Below, piece after piece: positions 19,556 through 28,552 of a DNA stretch of 49,463 nt (positions within the stretch are counted from its first letter, which is position 1; every line of letters begins with the position of its first letter). The position numbers were made by a program, and so were the translations under genes. The notes under the pieces are model-generated. The model was not told the origin of the DNA. It was given only the letters and a program-made list of their open reading frames with translations, and ran no database searches. This DNA comes from Nemertoderma westbladi (Eukaryota; Xenacoelomorpha; Nemertodermatida; Nemertodermatidae), in NCBI GenBank assembly GCA_032718475.1, contig JAUCBJ010007095.1:1-49463 (forward strand), read 5' to 3'.

Positions 19556-19831
19556 TATTATTATTATTTAAGCTCGCTCTCTCTCTACTTGACTCCATTG
19601 TACATACAGTACAGTACAGTATAATGTTAAATTATAGACATCTGTGACCACGTTCATTGTCGTTCATTGTCGCATCTTCTACAGTATATGCGCGGGATCA
19701 ATATTTTACTGGCTTTATTGGCTTTATTTAAAACGGATGAACTATAGATATAGTAATATCATTCGAGTTAATATTGATTAATTACGGTCATATGCGACCA
19801 AAATGAATTAATATACAGTATAAACCTAAGC

Positions 19832-20920
19832 TTATTGAATATGCTGTACCCACGACTGTTTCTTGGATCCGATGAATCGGACTAAATATTCTTTCTTCCC
19901 ATTGCGTACACGTTCTTTAAGTTTGCCAATATTTTTATCAATTGCTAGATAAATATTACTATTCGGGTGGACCTTTTGGAGTTCGTGAGAATAAAATGAG
20001 CCCTTTATTATAGCTCCAGCGCTGTCCTTAATATCGAACATTACAGCTGGTACTCTATCCAGCCTGACACGATGAATAATAAATAATTCACGTGTCCATT
20101 GTTCTCGATAGCCTTTAGCAAAAGCAGTACGAGCGATAGATAATCGTACTGTATCTCCAACTTTAAATTTTATTTTCTTATGATTAATCTGTCTATATTT
20201 CCCATATAATCTATTCATTAATTCAGTTTCATTAAATTTATTAACTTCAATAGGCGTCATTTTTATTGTCCTATGATATGACCTATTATAAGCCGAGATA
20301 AGCTTAGGTAAAATTTTAATCCAAACATTATTTCCTCGTTGTGTAAAAATTTTGAACATCTTTGTTTTTAATGTTCTATTGAATCTCTCGACAATAGCCG
20401 CCTTATTCACAGAGTACATTACGTAATACTGTATACCTAACGTATCTAAATATTTCCTTACAGATTTATTTAGAAACTCAGAACCTTGATCCGTGGCGAT
20501 TCTGTTTGGTTTTCCTTTCTGGAATATTTTTTGCAATATACTAATAATTTCAACACCCTTTTTTGTTTTCATACCATAGCCAAAAGCAAGCCTGCTAAAG
20601 GCATCAATACATGTTAATATATAGTTATAATTATTATTTTGCGACTTATATTGCTGCATATCCACCAGATCTATCATATATATATCTTTTATGCCTCCCG
20701 TAAATATTTTAGATGTTGGATAATGGTGTCTACGTGGAGCGTGAAGGGTGTATGTCTTTTGCCCGCTCATCCATTTCTGGGCTTGTGCTGGTTTGATGTT
20801 TGCAGCTTTTGCTAATTTTGCAACACTTGCAAATCCCGCAGGGGATGAAGGATCTAAATAAATTCTTAACAGTTTTTTGTCTAAGCTTCGGCTTAAAATC
20901 GGTTTCATCTTGCGAGGCAT
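19832..20920 (-). CDS. Retrovirus-like DDE integrase
   Basis: 362 aa that inserts the element's linear DNA. An N-terminal helix-turn-helix-like region (about 12-55) is followed by the RNase H-fold core with D84 ('YMIDLVDM'), D144 ('IATDQGSEF') and E178 ('AIVERFNRTLK'), a DD33E spacing. A C-terminal chromodomain-like segment (about 329-362, 'KKEYLVRFIGSKKQSW') follows, which ends soon after the aromatic residues. An N-terminal HHCC zinc site is not evident. A TATAA-type sequence (plus-strand tcttataaag, about 20958-20967) lies roughly 40 bases before the start. Confidence 0.95.
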   Translation of the reverse strand: MPRKMKPILSRSLDKKLLRIYLDPSSPAGFASVAKLAKAANIKPAQAQKWMSGQKTYTLHAPRRHHYPTSKIFTGGIKDIYMIDLVDMQQYKSQNNNYNYILTCIDAFSRLAFGYGMKTKKGVEIISILQKIFQKGKPNRIATDQGSEFLNKSVRKYLDTLGIQYYVMYSVNKAAIVERFNRTLKTKMFKIFTQRGNNVWIKILPKLISAYNRSYHRTIKMTPIEVNKFNETELMNRLYGKYRQINHKKIKFKVGDTVRLSIARTAFAKGYREQWTRELFIIHRVRLDRVPAVMFDIKDSAGAIIKGSFYSHELQKVHPNSNIYLAIDKNIGKLKERVRNGKKEYLVRFIGSKKQSWVQHIQ

Positions 20921-20971
20921 CTTTTCGACAACCGCAAGTAATATGTATATTCAAATCTCTTATAAAGGGCA

Positions 20972-21142
20972 TCACCGTAAGAACAACTGAATTTTTTTAA
21001 TTATTTTCTTTGAAGTTGATGTTTTAAAGGGTTTTCTTTTTGTAGTATTTACTCTAGGTATATCTTGAGGTTTTAAATCAGTAGCTAACGGTTTACTCGA
21101 TACTAAATATAATTTTCTAAATGTTACTCCTGTTTTAACCAT
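20972..21142 (-). CDS. Small basic 56-aa protein
   Basis: A short ORF starting 'MVKTGVTFRK' and ending 'KKIQLFLR', rich in Lys/Arg, with 'PQDIPRVN' in the middle. It starts two bases after the stop of the pX/pVI-like gene, and its ATG sits in a 'taataatgg' context like other genes here. Size, charge and position suggest a small virion core or connector peptide. No catalytic features and no recognised family. Confidence 0.55.
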   Translation of the reverse strand: MVKTGVTFRKLYLVSSKPLATDLKPQDIPRVNTTKRKPFKTSTSKKIIKKIQLFLR

Positions 21143-21144
21143 TA

Positions 21145-21528
21145 TTACCGTCCGCGGTTAATTTTTTTCGCAATAGCTGCTCCAGCGGCGGCGGCTCCGG
21201 CACTCGCGGCGAGTTTCGCACCAATGCTGAGTAAGGGTATTAGAAACGGTAGTATACCTCCAGATTGATTGCTTAACTTTTTTCTGTAACTTGATATATT
21301 TTTTGTTTTACGGTTGAGTGATTTCAATACCTTCTTATAGCGGCGAATATTTCTAAATGAATGAGGGGTTAATTGTACATTACCTTTTAGAACATTTTAT
21401 GCAGTATTTACAATGAGCCGTATTAATTCGTTACTCGCGGTATGGTTAATAAAATAAGTTCTTTGTTGAGGGGTAGCGCTGCGTAGAAATTCCAGTTCGT
21501 TACGATATTTCTGCACAAGTCTATTCAT
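21145..21528 (-). pseudogene. pX/pVI-like small capsid protein with internal stop
   Basis: The reading frame opens at ATG 21528, is interrupted by TAA at 21397-21399 after 43 codons, and continues in the same frame for 83 codons to 21145. The downstream part has a basic helix, then 'SGGILPFLIPLL' and an Ala/Gly-rich hydrophobic segment ('AASAGAAAAGAAIAKK'). That is the layout of the Maverick minor capsid/pX-pVI-like peptide, with a GG cleavage site before a membrane-active stretch. Both halves lie in one frame with related composition, so I read this as one gene with a nonsense codon. Readthrough or internal initiation at a non-ATG codon cannot be excluded. Confidence 0.72.
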
Positions 21529-21565
21529 TGTTGCAACATTATTGAAAATTGTTACAAAATATTAA

Positions 21566-22249
21566 TTATTTATCATTATTATTATTATTATTATTTTCGC
21601 TACGTTTATAGTCAGTGTAATTTTTAATGTAACAATTATGATTACGAAATATATCAGATCTAAATCTTAAATGTTCGGGTGTTTCCTGTCGTAAATCAAT
21701 TAAGAAATGTGAAAATGGTTGAATTGTCGCATCTTGATAGGAATCAACTAAAAATTTGGTCTGCCCTGGTAACATCTGCTTCGCGAAATTTAAAACCGAT
21801 AAACTGTCTCTCGGATTTTTCATTAATACTAAAGTATGGCTATTAATTGATCTTGTGCGGTTATGCTTCCCACCGTAAAACATGTTTTGCGTTATAAAAC
21901 AAATAAATATATTGGAATGATGAGCTACCTTAGTAAACAATACAGTTAATGCTGTACTGGACTCAGTTTCTGTTAACAAATCATCTATAATTAATAAATC
22001 TCGACTATTCACTAAACTATCTATATTTTCGGGCAAACCTTTGTAAAGGTGAGTAATACCGGGAATAGTCGGGGGATTGCTCCCGTAACAATACAATACT
22101 CGCAAGGGGGCTTCGTTGAAACAACCATTCTTGTGTTTAATTAAATTGCTTACAAAGGTTGACTTTCCAGAACCAGATGGCCCAGAAATTATCATACTCG
22201 TTCCCATTTGAAAGTTTAAATTATATGGACCTGAATTAAAGTCAGCCAT
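21566..22249 (-). CDS. FtsK/HerA-type DNA packaging ATPase
   Basis: 227 aa of the A32-like genome-packaging ATPase family. Walker A is 'GPSGSGKST' (23-31); Walker B is 'LLIIDD' (85-90), followed by an acidic/threonine stretch. 'FICFITQNMF' provides a sensor-like Gln/Asn. It powers DNA translocation into the capsid. The Asn-rich tail comes from a trinucleotide run at the 3' end. The start codon is preceded directly by TTAATAATAATAATAA. The frame is intact. Confidence 0.95.
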   Translation of the reverse strand: MADFNSGPYNLNFQMGTSMIISGPSGSGKSTFVSNLIKHKNGCFNEAPLRVLYCYGSNPPTIPGITHLYKGLPENIDSLVNSRDLLIIDDLLTETESSTALTVLFTKVAHHSNIFICFITQNMFYGGKHNRTRSINSHTLVLMKNPRDSLSVLNFAKQMLPGQTKFLVDSYQDATIQPFSHFLIDLRQETPEHLRFRSDIFRNHNCYIKNYTDYKRSENNNNNNNDK

Positions 22250-22465
22250 TTATTATTATTATTAAGATATATCAACAATACAATATAATATAATATCAAT
22301 ATCAATATCAATAAACCATCACCATTACTATGTATATAACAATAATTGATGCAACTACAATATTAGAGTACTGTATATTTAATTAACATACGACGCCGCT
22401 ACAGTATGTGACGCTCGCTGCAACAAAAGGTGCTATTTCCAATTATAGTATAGACTGATGTAATT

Positions 22466-22918
22466 TCATGCTTGGTGAGCATCTTTATACGTGAAATAAT
22501 GATAGGTAACATCGGCGGTTTGGAAATCACTTCCCGAAAATTTCGCACTAATAATTTTTTTATGTTCGCTGCTAAAAAAATAAGGAATATAGTAGCAACA
22601 GCGTCGTACTACATTTCTATAAAAAATATTCTCCAATATTGTAAATAAATCTCCCGGATCATTACTTTCCGCAGAAATATAAGTTATATTGCGAAGCTCT
22701 TTCCAATAATCGGGTTGATAACTTGCCAACTTTATATTAAACTTAGATATGGATGCGCTACAAATAGGACAAATTTTAGAACAATAATTATTCATTTCAG
22801 AATATTGTACAATACATTGTACGCAAGTTGCATGTTTATTTTCACATTTATAATAATCTCGATGTTGTTGCAATAACTTAGAATAGCAAACTGGACATTT
22901 TTCATTTAAAATATCCAT
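22466..22918 (-). CDS. RING-finger protein, probable E3 ubiquitin ligase
   Basis: 150 aa with an N-terminal C3HC4 RING: C8, C11, C25, H29, C32, C35, C50, C53 ('CPVC', 'CENKHATCVQC', 'CPIC'). The remaining ~95 residues are unrecognised, with two Cys in 'RRCCYYIPYFF'. RING proteins of large DNA viruses usually ubiquitinate host factors; a role in host interaction is inferred only from that precedent. It stands as a separate gene, with 216 bases before the ATPase gene and 168 after the next upstream gene. Confidence 0.85.
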   Translation of the reverse strand: MDILNEKCPVCYSKLLQQHRDYYKCENKHATCVQCIVQYSEMNNYCSKICPICSASISKFNIKLASYQPDYWKELRNITYISAESNDPGDLFTILENIFYRNVVRRCCYYIPYFFSSEHKKIISAKFSGSDFQTADVTYHYFTYKDAHQA

Positions 22919-23086
22919 TTTCCAAATTTTAAAGTAAATTGAAAATAATTACCGCAATACACAACAACAACAACAACAAACAAAACTGTTATACTGTATA
23001 TACAAATACTGCTACAATTTTCGATTATTTAAAAACATCAAAATTTTATATATAATCATAAAATATTTATAATATAGAGGGAAAAG

Positions 23087-23533
23087 TCAAGAATCAATGA
23101 TATTATCAACATATTCAACATTATCCGTTGATTCTTCAGTTTCGATAAAGGATTCTTTTGAAATCATTACAATAAAGAAAGACATAATTTCGTAGGGGCT
23201 ATGCCGATTTAGCCGTATTTCAAACTTTTCACCAGCTTCGTTGTATTGTGTAATAACAATAAACCCCTCTATCATGGATAATAGTAAAATGTTGCTTAAT
23301 TTTCCCTCATGCTCAACTTTTTTCAGGTTGTAATCTAAGAGATGAACACTATTATCAGAAGCATTAATATCAATTGAGCTTAAAACTTTCCTGGCTTTTT
23401 CAGAAAACTCAATTTTATATTTATCATCTCCCTGACGGTAAATTGTATAATCAATAACAATATAGGCTTGACCATCTTCTGCAAAAAATGAATGCCTTAC
23501 CATTGGCATAACCATATCGGAATCAGAAGACAT
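23087..23533 (-). CDS. Unrecognised 148-aa Maverick protein
   Basis: First gene of the leftward arm. Acidic at both ends, beta-rich in the middle. Residues about 91-125 ('FIVITQYNEAGEKFEIRL' then a hydrophobic helix) give a beta-turn-beta-helix pattern like that in the 353-aa protein at 6858, so the two could be related PC4-like proteins. That is a weak visual resemblance. A TATATATAA-type box on this strand lies about 90 bases upstream (plus-strand about 23626-23638), and 'attaaataatg' precedes the start. Confidence 0.75.
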   Translation of the reverse strand: MSSDSDMVMPMVRHSFFAEDGQAYIVIDYTIYRQGDDKYKIEFSEKARKVLSSIDINASDNSVHLLDYNLKKVEHEGKLSNILLLSMIEGFIVITQYNEAGEKFEIRLNRHSPYEIMSFFIVMISKESFIETEESTDNVEYVDNIIDS

Positions 23534-23956
23534 TATTTAATTTATTTTATTGTAAATCAAACAAACAAAGTAAAAACTTTTAAAATAAAACCATTACAAA
23601 TGATTAATTGTGATTAAAGCAAGAGATTATATATATAAGATATTTTCAAAAATAATACAGGTCTTAAACTGAGAAATAGCCTAAATTCGGTTTATTGATT
23701 GGTTGATTAGCTGGTATGGAACTACTGTATAAACAAAAAAATTATTGCGTAATAATAATCACTAATGCTCGTATACGCGTAGCTGGAACGTGACGGAATC
23801 TCATGTATCATACTGGTTGGTTTGTTGATTTGGCGACAGCGGTCGTGGAGTTGGCAATCAATATAATATAATATATGCATGACGCGTGTAGATGGCCACA
23901 TCGTTACCATATACAGTATACAGTGGTGGTGGTTGGTTGGTTGCCTGGATAGGAAA
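23534..23956. other. Spacer with degenerate copy of TIR interior
   Basis: No ORF. About 23767-23880 is a diverged direct copy of TIR sequence at about 23967-24130 (shared 'cgtatacg.gtagctggaacgtg.cggaat' and 'gatttggcgacagc.gtcg'), so the inner edge of the right TIR is partly duplicated. It also holds the TATA-like box of the 148-aa gene. Confidence 0.7.
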
Positions 23957-24441
23957 TAACTATGGAAATATTCGTATACGTGTAGCTGGAACGTGGCGGA
24001 ATTTCACGTATCATAGCGTTGGACTGGTAGGAGGCTGCTTGGTTGGTTGGATTGATTTGGCGACAGCCGTCGAGGAGTAGCCGTGCGTGGCTAGCGGTGG
24101 TGAGTTGGCAATCGATATAATATAAAATAGCGTAGTGGGGGCTAGCCATGCATCGTGAAGTTAGGTTACGCGAAGATGAATATGCGATGGTTGGTTGATG
24201 CAACAACACGAATCAATACTCTCGGTTGGTAACAGCTATCGAGTAAGGCAGGCATCGTGAGGTTAGGCTACGCGTAGGCGATAGGCAACGATTGGTTGAA
24301 GGCATCGACACGAATCAATATTGATGGTGACAGATGGTCATTAAACATCGCGATTTAGCACGTTTTTAATAGCCCTCCGAGATGCAGCCCGTAGCCCAGG
24401 CTAGGGAGGAGTTCGCGGTGGGGCACTCTTCTTCTACTACT
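23957..24441 (-). repeat. Right terminal inverted repeat
   Basis: Reverse complement of 5693-6177, ending CTACTACT. The next base begins the 33-bp minisatellite. Confidence 0.95.
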
Positions 24442-25195
24442 CCTGCCCCACCCACTCCTTTAAACTCCAACGACCAAGCCCCACCCACTCCTTTAAACTC
24501 CAACGACCCAGCTCCACCCACTCCTTTAAACTCCAACGACCCTGCCCCACCCACTCCTTTAAACTCCAACGACCCTGCCGCACCCACTCCTTCAACCTCC
24601 AACGACCCTGCCCCACCCACTCCTTCAACCTCCGACAACCCTGCCCCACCCACTCCTTCAACCTCCAACGACCCTGCCGCACCCACTCCTTCAACCTCCA
24701 ACGACCCTGCCCCACCCACTCCTTCAACCTCCAACGACCCTGCCCCACCCACTCCTTCAACCTCCGACAACCCTGCCCCACCCACTCCTTTAAACTCCAA
24801 CGACCCTGCCGCACCCACTCCTTCAACCTCCGACAACCCTGCCCCACCCACTCCTTCAACCTCCGGCAACCCTGCCCCACCCACTCCTTTAAACTCCAAC
24901 GACCCTGCCGCACCCACTCCTTCAACCTCCGACAACCCTGCCCCACCCACTCCTTCAACCTCCAACGACCCTGCCGCACCCACTCCTTCAACCTCCAACG
25001 ACCCTGCCCCACCCACTCCTTCAACCTCCAACGACCCTGCCCCACCCACTCCTTCAACCTCCGACAACCCTGCCCCACCCACTCCTTTAAACTCCAACGA
25101 CCCTGCCGCACCCACTCCTTCAACCTCCGACAACCCTGCCCCACCCACTCCTTCAACCTCCGGCAACCCTGCCCCACCCACTCCTTTAACCTTCA
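24442..25195. repeat. 33-bp minisatellite, about 23 units
   Basis: Unit of the type 'cctgccccacccactccttcaacctccaacga', with alternating variants (tttaaactcc / ttcaacctcc; aacgac / gacaac / ggcaac). Because 33 is divisible by three, several frames stay open: PAPPTPSTSND rightward and GVGGAGSLEVE leftward. The leftward frame also continues upstream into about 30 hydrophilic residues ('LSNLTQKEAEQLEDWIIKQ'), which could be a real exon or ORF fragment. Confidence 0.93.
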
Positions 25196-28100
25196 ATATC
25201 ACTCTGTATCTCTGCTTTATTATCCAATCTTCTAGTTGCTCTGCTTCTTTTTGGGTAAGATTTGATAACTTCCGTGTTATTTCTCCTTCTTCTTCTTGTA
25301 TTCAATACCATTTCTCCTTCCTTCTCAACCCCATAAACACGTCAGCATCCATGTATTTACAATTATTTTATCCATGGATTTTATTTACTATTAATACACT
25401 TTGTAAAATGTAGCACTTTTTAGAGGTCGGCCAGAATGTGTTTATTATCTTAACGAAGCGAGTGTTATAAAATGTCATAACGCTATAAAGTGCTTCCTTC
25501 TTATAAGTATATTTGTAATTTTCTCCAATTATATCAACTTTACACATAGAAACTTGTTTGCACTTAACTTGAAATTGTGAATCCCAGGCATAACCAAGAA
25601 AGTTCAACTTTTTGATCCTATGACAATTTTTCTAGAACTGCACAAAGTTGATATAAATAGAGAAAAACACTTAAAATACAGTAATACCTAGGCCAACCTA
25701 TCCTACTTGATATGTTCTGTTCATGCAATCATATTTATTCAAAAATATACATTACATACGGATACGGATTACACAGGATTACGTTGTGCCTGATTCATAC
25801 CGGGGACAATTGCATGAATACACAACGACAAACCGGGGACGATTTACAATCCGGGGACGTCCCCGGAATGAATTGGTAGCTAAAATGCAATCTACATCAA
25901 CATCATTTTTTCTCCATATTATTCAGTACGAAATAAATTAATCGCTTATTAAAATATAAATTTTTGAAACGAAATAATACATGTATTGTTTTCTTCTTAT
26001 ATATTAAGTAATTCAGAATTAAAGCATTTAACTATATTATCTCACTGTATTAATGTTACGAACATCATGTAGTCAATAATATACTATTAGGCACTACATA
26101 CTGCGAAATTAAAGGAATGTTTCTTAGGTTTAGTTAATTATTTATATCAAGTTCATTGGCTATTTTGATTATTATCACAAATAGCAATAAAAATATTAAT
26201 AAATTTAGTTAAAATTGGTAGCAAAAATGAAATCTACGTATTGTTTCCTCACACATTCAGTACGCAATCAAAGAGTTAGTTACGAATACAAGGGTTTGCA
26301 GATTATGGCTGCCCATTGAACCCTTTCTATTGCTCAACAATATTCCAGAACATTATTTGTTATCCAATCACATATCGTCTGACACAGCAGCACATTGTTT
26401 AATGTTTAACATTCGGTAGAGTTAATGATTGTGTAAACTCTACCTGAAATGTGCTCAATCACACTGGGGACCGGATCGTGATTGGACAAAAACTTAAACA
26501 CACCAGAGAAATGTGTATGTTTGAGGTCCCCACTTCAACCCATGAGTAACAAATAAGCAATCTTTAGAGTTGATAAATTTTGAAACAATAGAATGACGTA
26601 AAATGGTCTCCTGAGTCTATTGGTGCCAAAATAATTTAATTTAAACCAAGAATAAAGAAGTTATAAGGGAATCAATATCGACCCCAGAACCGACCGATAG
26701 AAATAACGGTCCCCAGAATGGGGGTTGTACAAAGAGGGGTGTGTGTGTGTGTGTGTTGGCAAATATACCAAAGGGCTAACTTTGCAAGCTCTTTTTCCGC
26801 TATTGTGCTAACTTTTCCAAAGTGCTAACTCAAAGTGCTAACTCGTGGTCCTTGCAATCTGAAACTTTGTCAAAACGTTTTTTAGACCATTTCCCACAAG
26901 TTAGCATTTTACAACGTTTGCAGTCCAGTGTGTCATGTGTATGAAAAACTTGGCCCCCCTTAGCGGCATTATGGGAACTGGTACTTTTCAAACACACTTA
27001 AACACTCAAGAGTATGGAATTGTTTTTATATAGAGTAATGCGCAATTTTATTCCACAAAGTTGCCTTTTCTTTTATAGCAGGTAAATTGCAATAATTAAT
27101 GCATTATAGGCGTACCTAAACGTGCGCTATTTTTATGAAAATTAACAACTTCTCGATGTGGTGATATCCTCGTAACGCAGCTAAGTAATAATCACTAACT
27201 TAGTAACAATAAACTTCTATAACAAATATTGATAGTATTTCCCATTACTGATAACCATTGATTGTAGACGAAGTGTAAGTTTAGTTGATGTACCAACTGC
27301 AATTAATTGCATAAAAAGGATATGAATTTCATTAATATTCCTAAACATTACAATATTAACGCTAATAATTAAGCTTTCAGAACGCCCTTAAATTGACATA
27401 ATTTAACAAAATGGCACCATTTTGTGAAAAGGGCACTGTCAACGTTTATGAATGAATGACCCTTGTATATTTATGGAAACATCCCTCGCCACCCTCGCTC
27501 GGTACATAAATACTGCTTATGTGAAACCTTTCACACAATCATGTAAAATAGTTATAGTTTCACTTTTATCAATTTACAATATTTGCAGGAAAAAATAATA
27601 CAATTCAATCATTATTCGTGTAACATCAGTTATAAATCGTTAAAATATGAAAGTTCCTTTACATAAATCATTACGTCGGTTTTTCTGACTTTTATTGTCT
27701 GCTATATTTTAATTTTTTTTACCTATTATCAATAATGATTTTTACTTTCTCTTGGGTTATTTTAATTTTCGTTGGTTAGTCAATCACACTTATATTCAAT
27801 TTGTACTAAGTGCTAAATGATTGTAAGACCGAAAATATTGATTGCGAATACCCCTCAGTTTCGCAAATAACCAATTTCACATCGAACACAAAAATAAAAC
27901 CGTTTGCATAAACTCCGGGAGCGCTAAAGTCCTAACTTATACTTTCTTTTGAAAGTACTTTATACAAAGTCCTAACCCGATAATTTTGTATTGTCATGGA
28001 AACCTAATGGTTTCTTACCTGGACATTGACAACTAGTCTAATGAAACATAGGCAAACCGAAATTTATTCCCAGACTGAAACGAATAAGAATGGTGAAATG

Positions 28101-28552
28101 GAAAACTTACACATAGATAGACAGACAATCGTTATTAGAATATTTCCTCGTTTCGTCTATTGTTGAGGTATAATAAAATACATAAAACACAAACTCAAAC
28201 TGTGGCAAATTTAATTTGGGTTGTAAATTGGTGAAATTTGTTAGTGAAACAATAATGCGTCAGATAATATATGCGTCAGATTAATACTTAACAATTGTTA
28301 AAATTCAAAACCATTAAAACTCACTATAATGATAGGCTGCTCAGAGTAACTTAAACCCACATAAATAATTCCCATGAGTGAATTCTATCCGCGTAGGAGA
28401 AATTAAATATAAAAATGTTAATTATGCGATCAGTTTAGAAATTTTGATCTTATGAAAAGATAATGAAAGGAGTCATAGTGAAATTATCATATTAAAGCAA
28501 CGTTTCAAAACCAATCCGGATAATTCTAACGTGCCGGGGGAAAGATCACTGA
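25196..28552. other. Long non-coding region
   Basis: No supported gene. Seen here: three 'ccggggac' motifs and a perfect 16-bp palindrome ccggggacgtccccgg (25851-25866); a (GT)n run (about 26738-26756); and several 'gtgctaact' repeats (about 26770-26845). The rest is AT-rich unique-looking sequence. Confidence 0.6.

Larger units (their letters stand above)
5693..24441. mobile_element. Maverick/Polinton (adintovirus-type) element
   Basis: 18,749 bp bounded by 485-bp TIRs whose tips read AGTAGTAG and CTACTACT, matching the AG...CT termini usual for Polintons. It encodes the expected core set: protein-primed PolB, DDE integrase with chromo-like tail, FtsK/HerA-type ATPase, adenain-like protease, major capsid protein and penton-like proteins. 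Genes run rightward from 6858 to 13801 and leftward from 23533 to 14955, converging on a non-coding centre. A 6-bp target duplication is not evident: the left flank is 'acccta' and the right flank is 'cctgcc' inside a minisatellite. One small capsid gene has an internal stop codon. Confidence 0.96.

Noticed and set aside
24382-25413. 343-aa Pro-rich rightward ORF
   Set aside because: It starts inside the Maverick TIR and depends on the minisatellite; the opposite strand is equally open.
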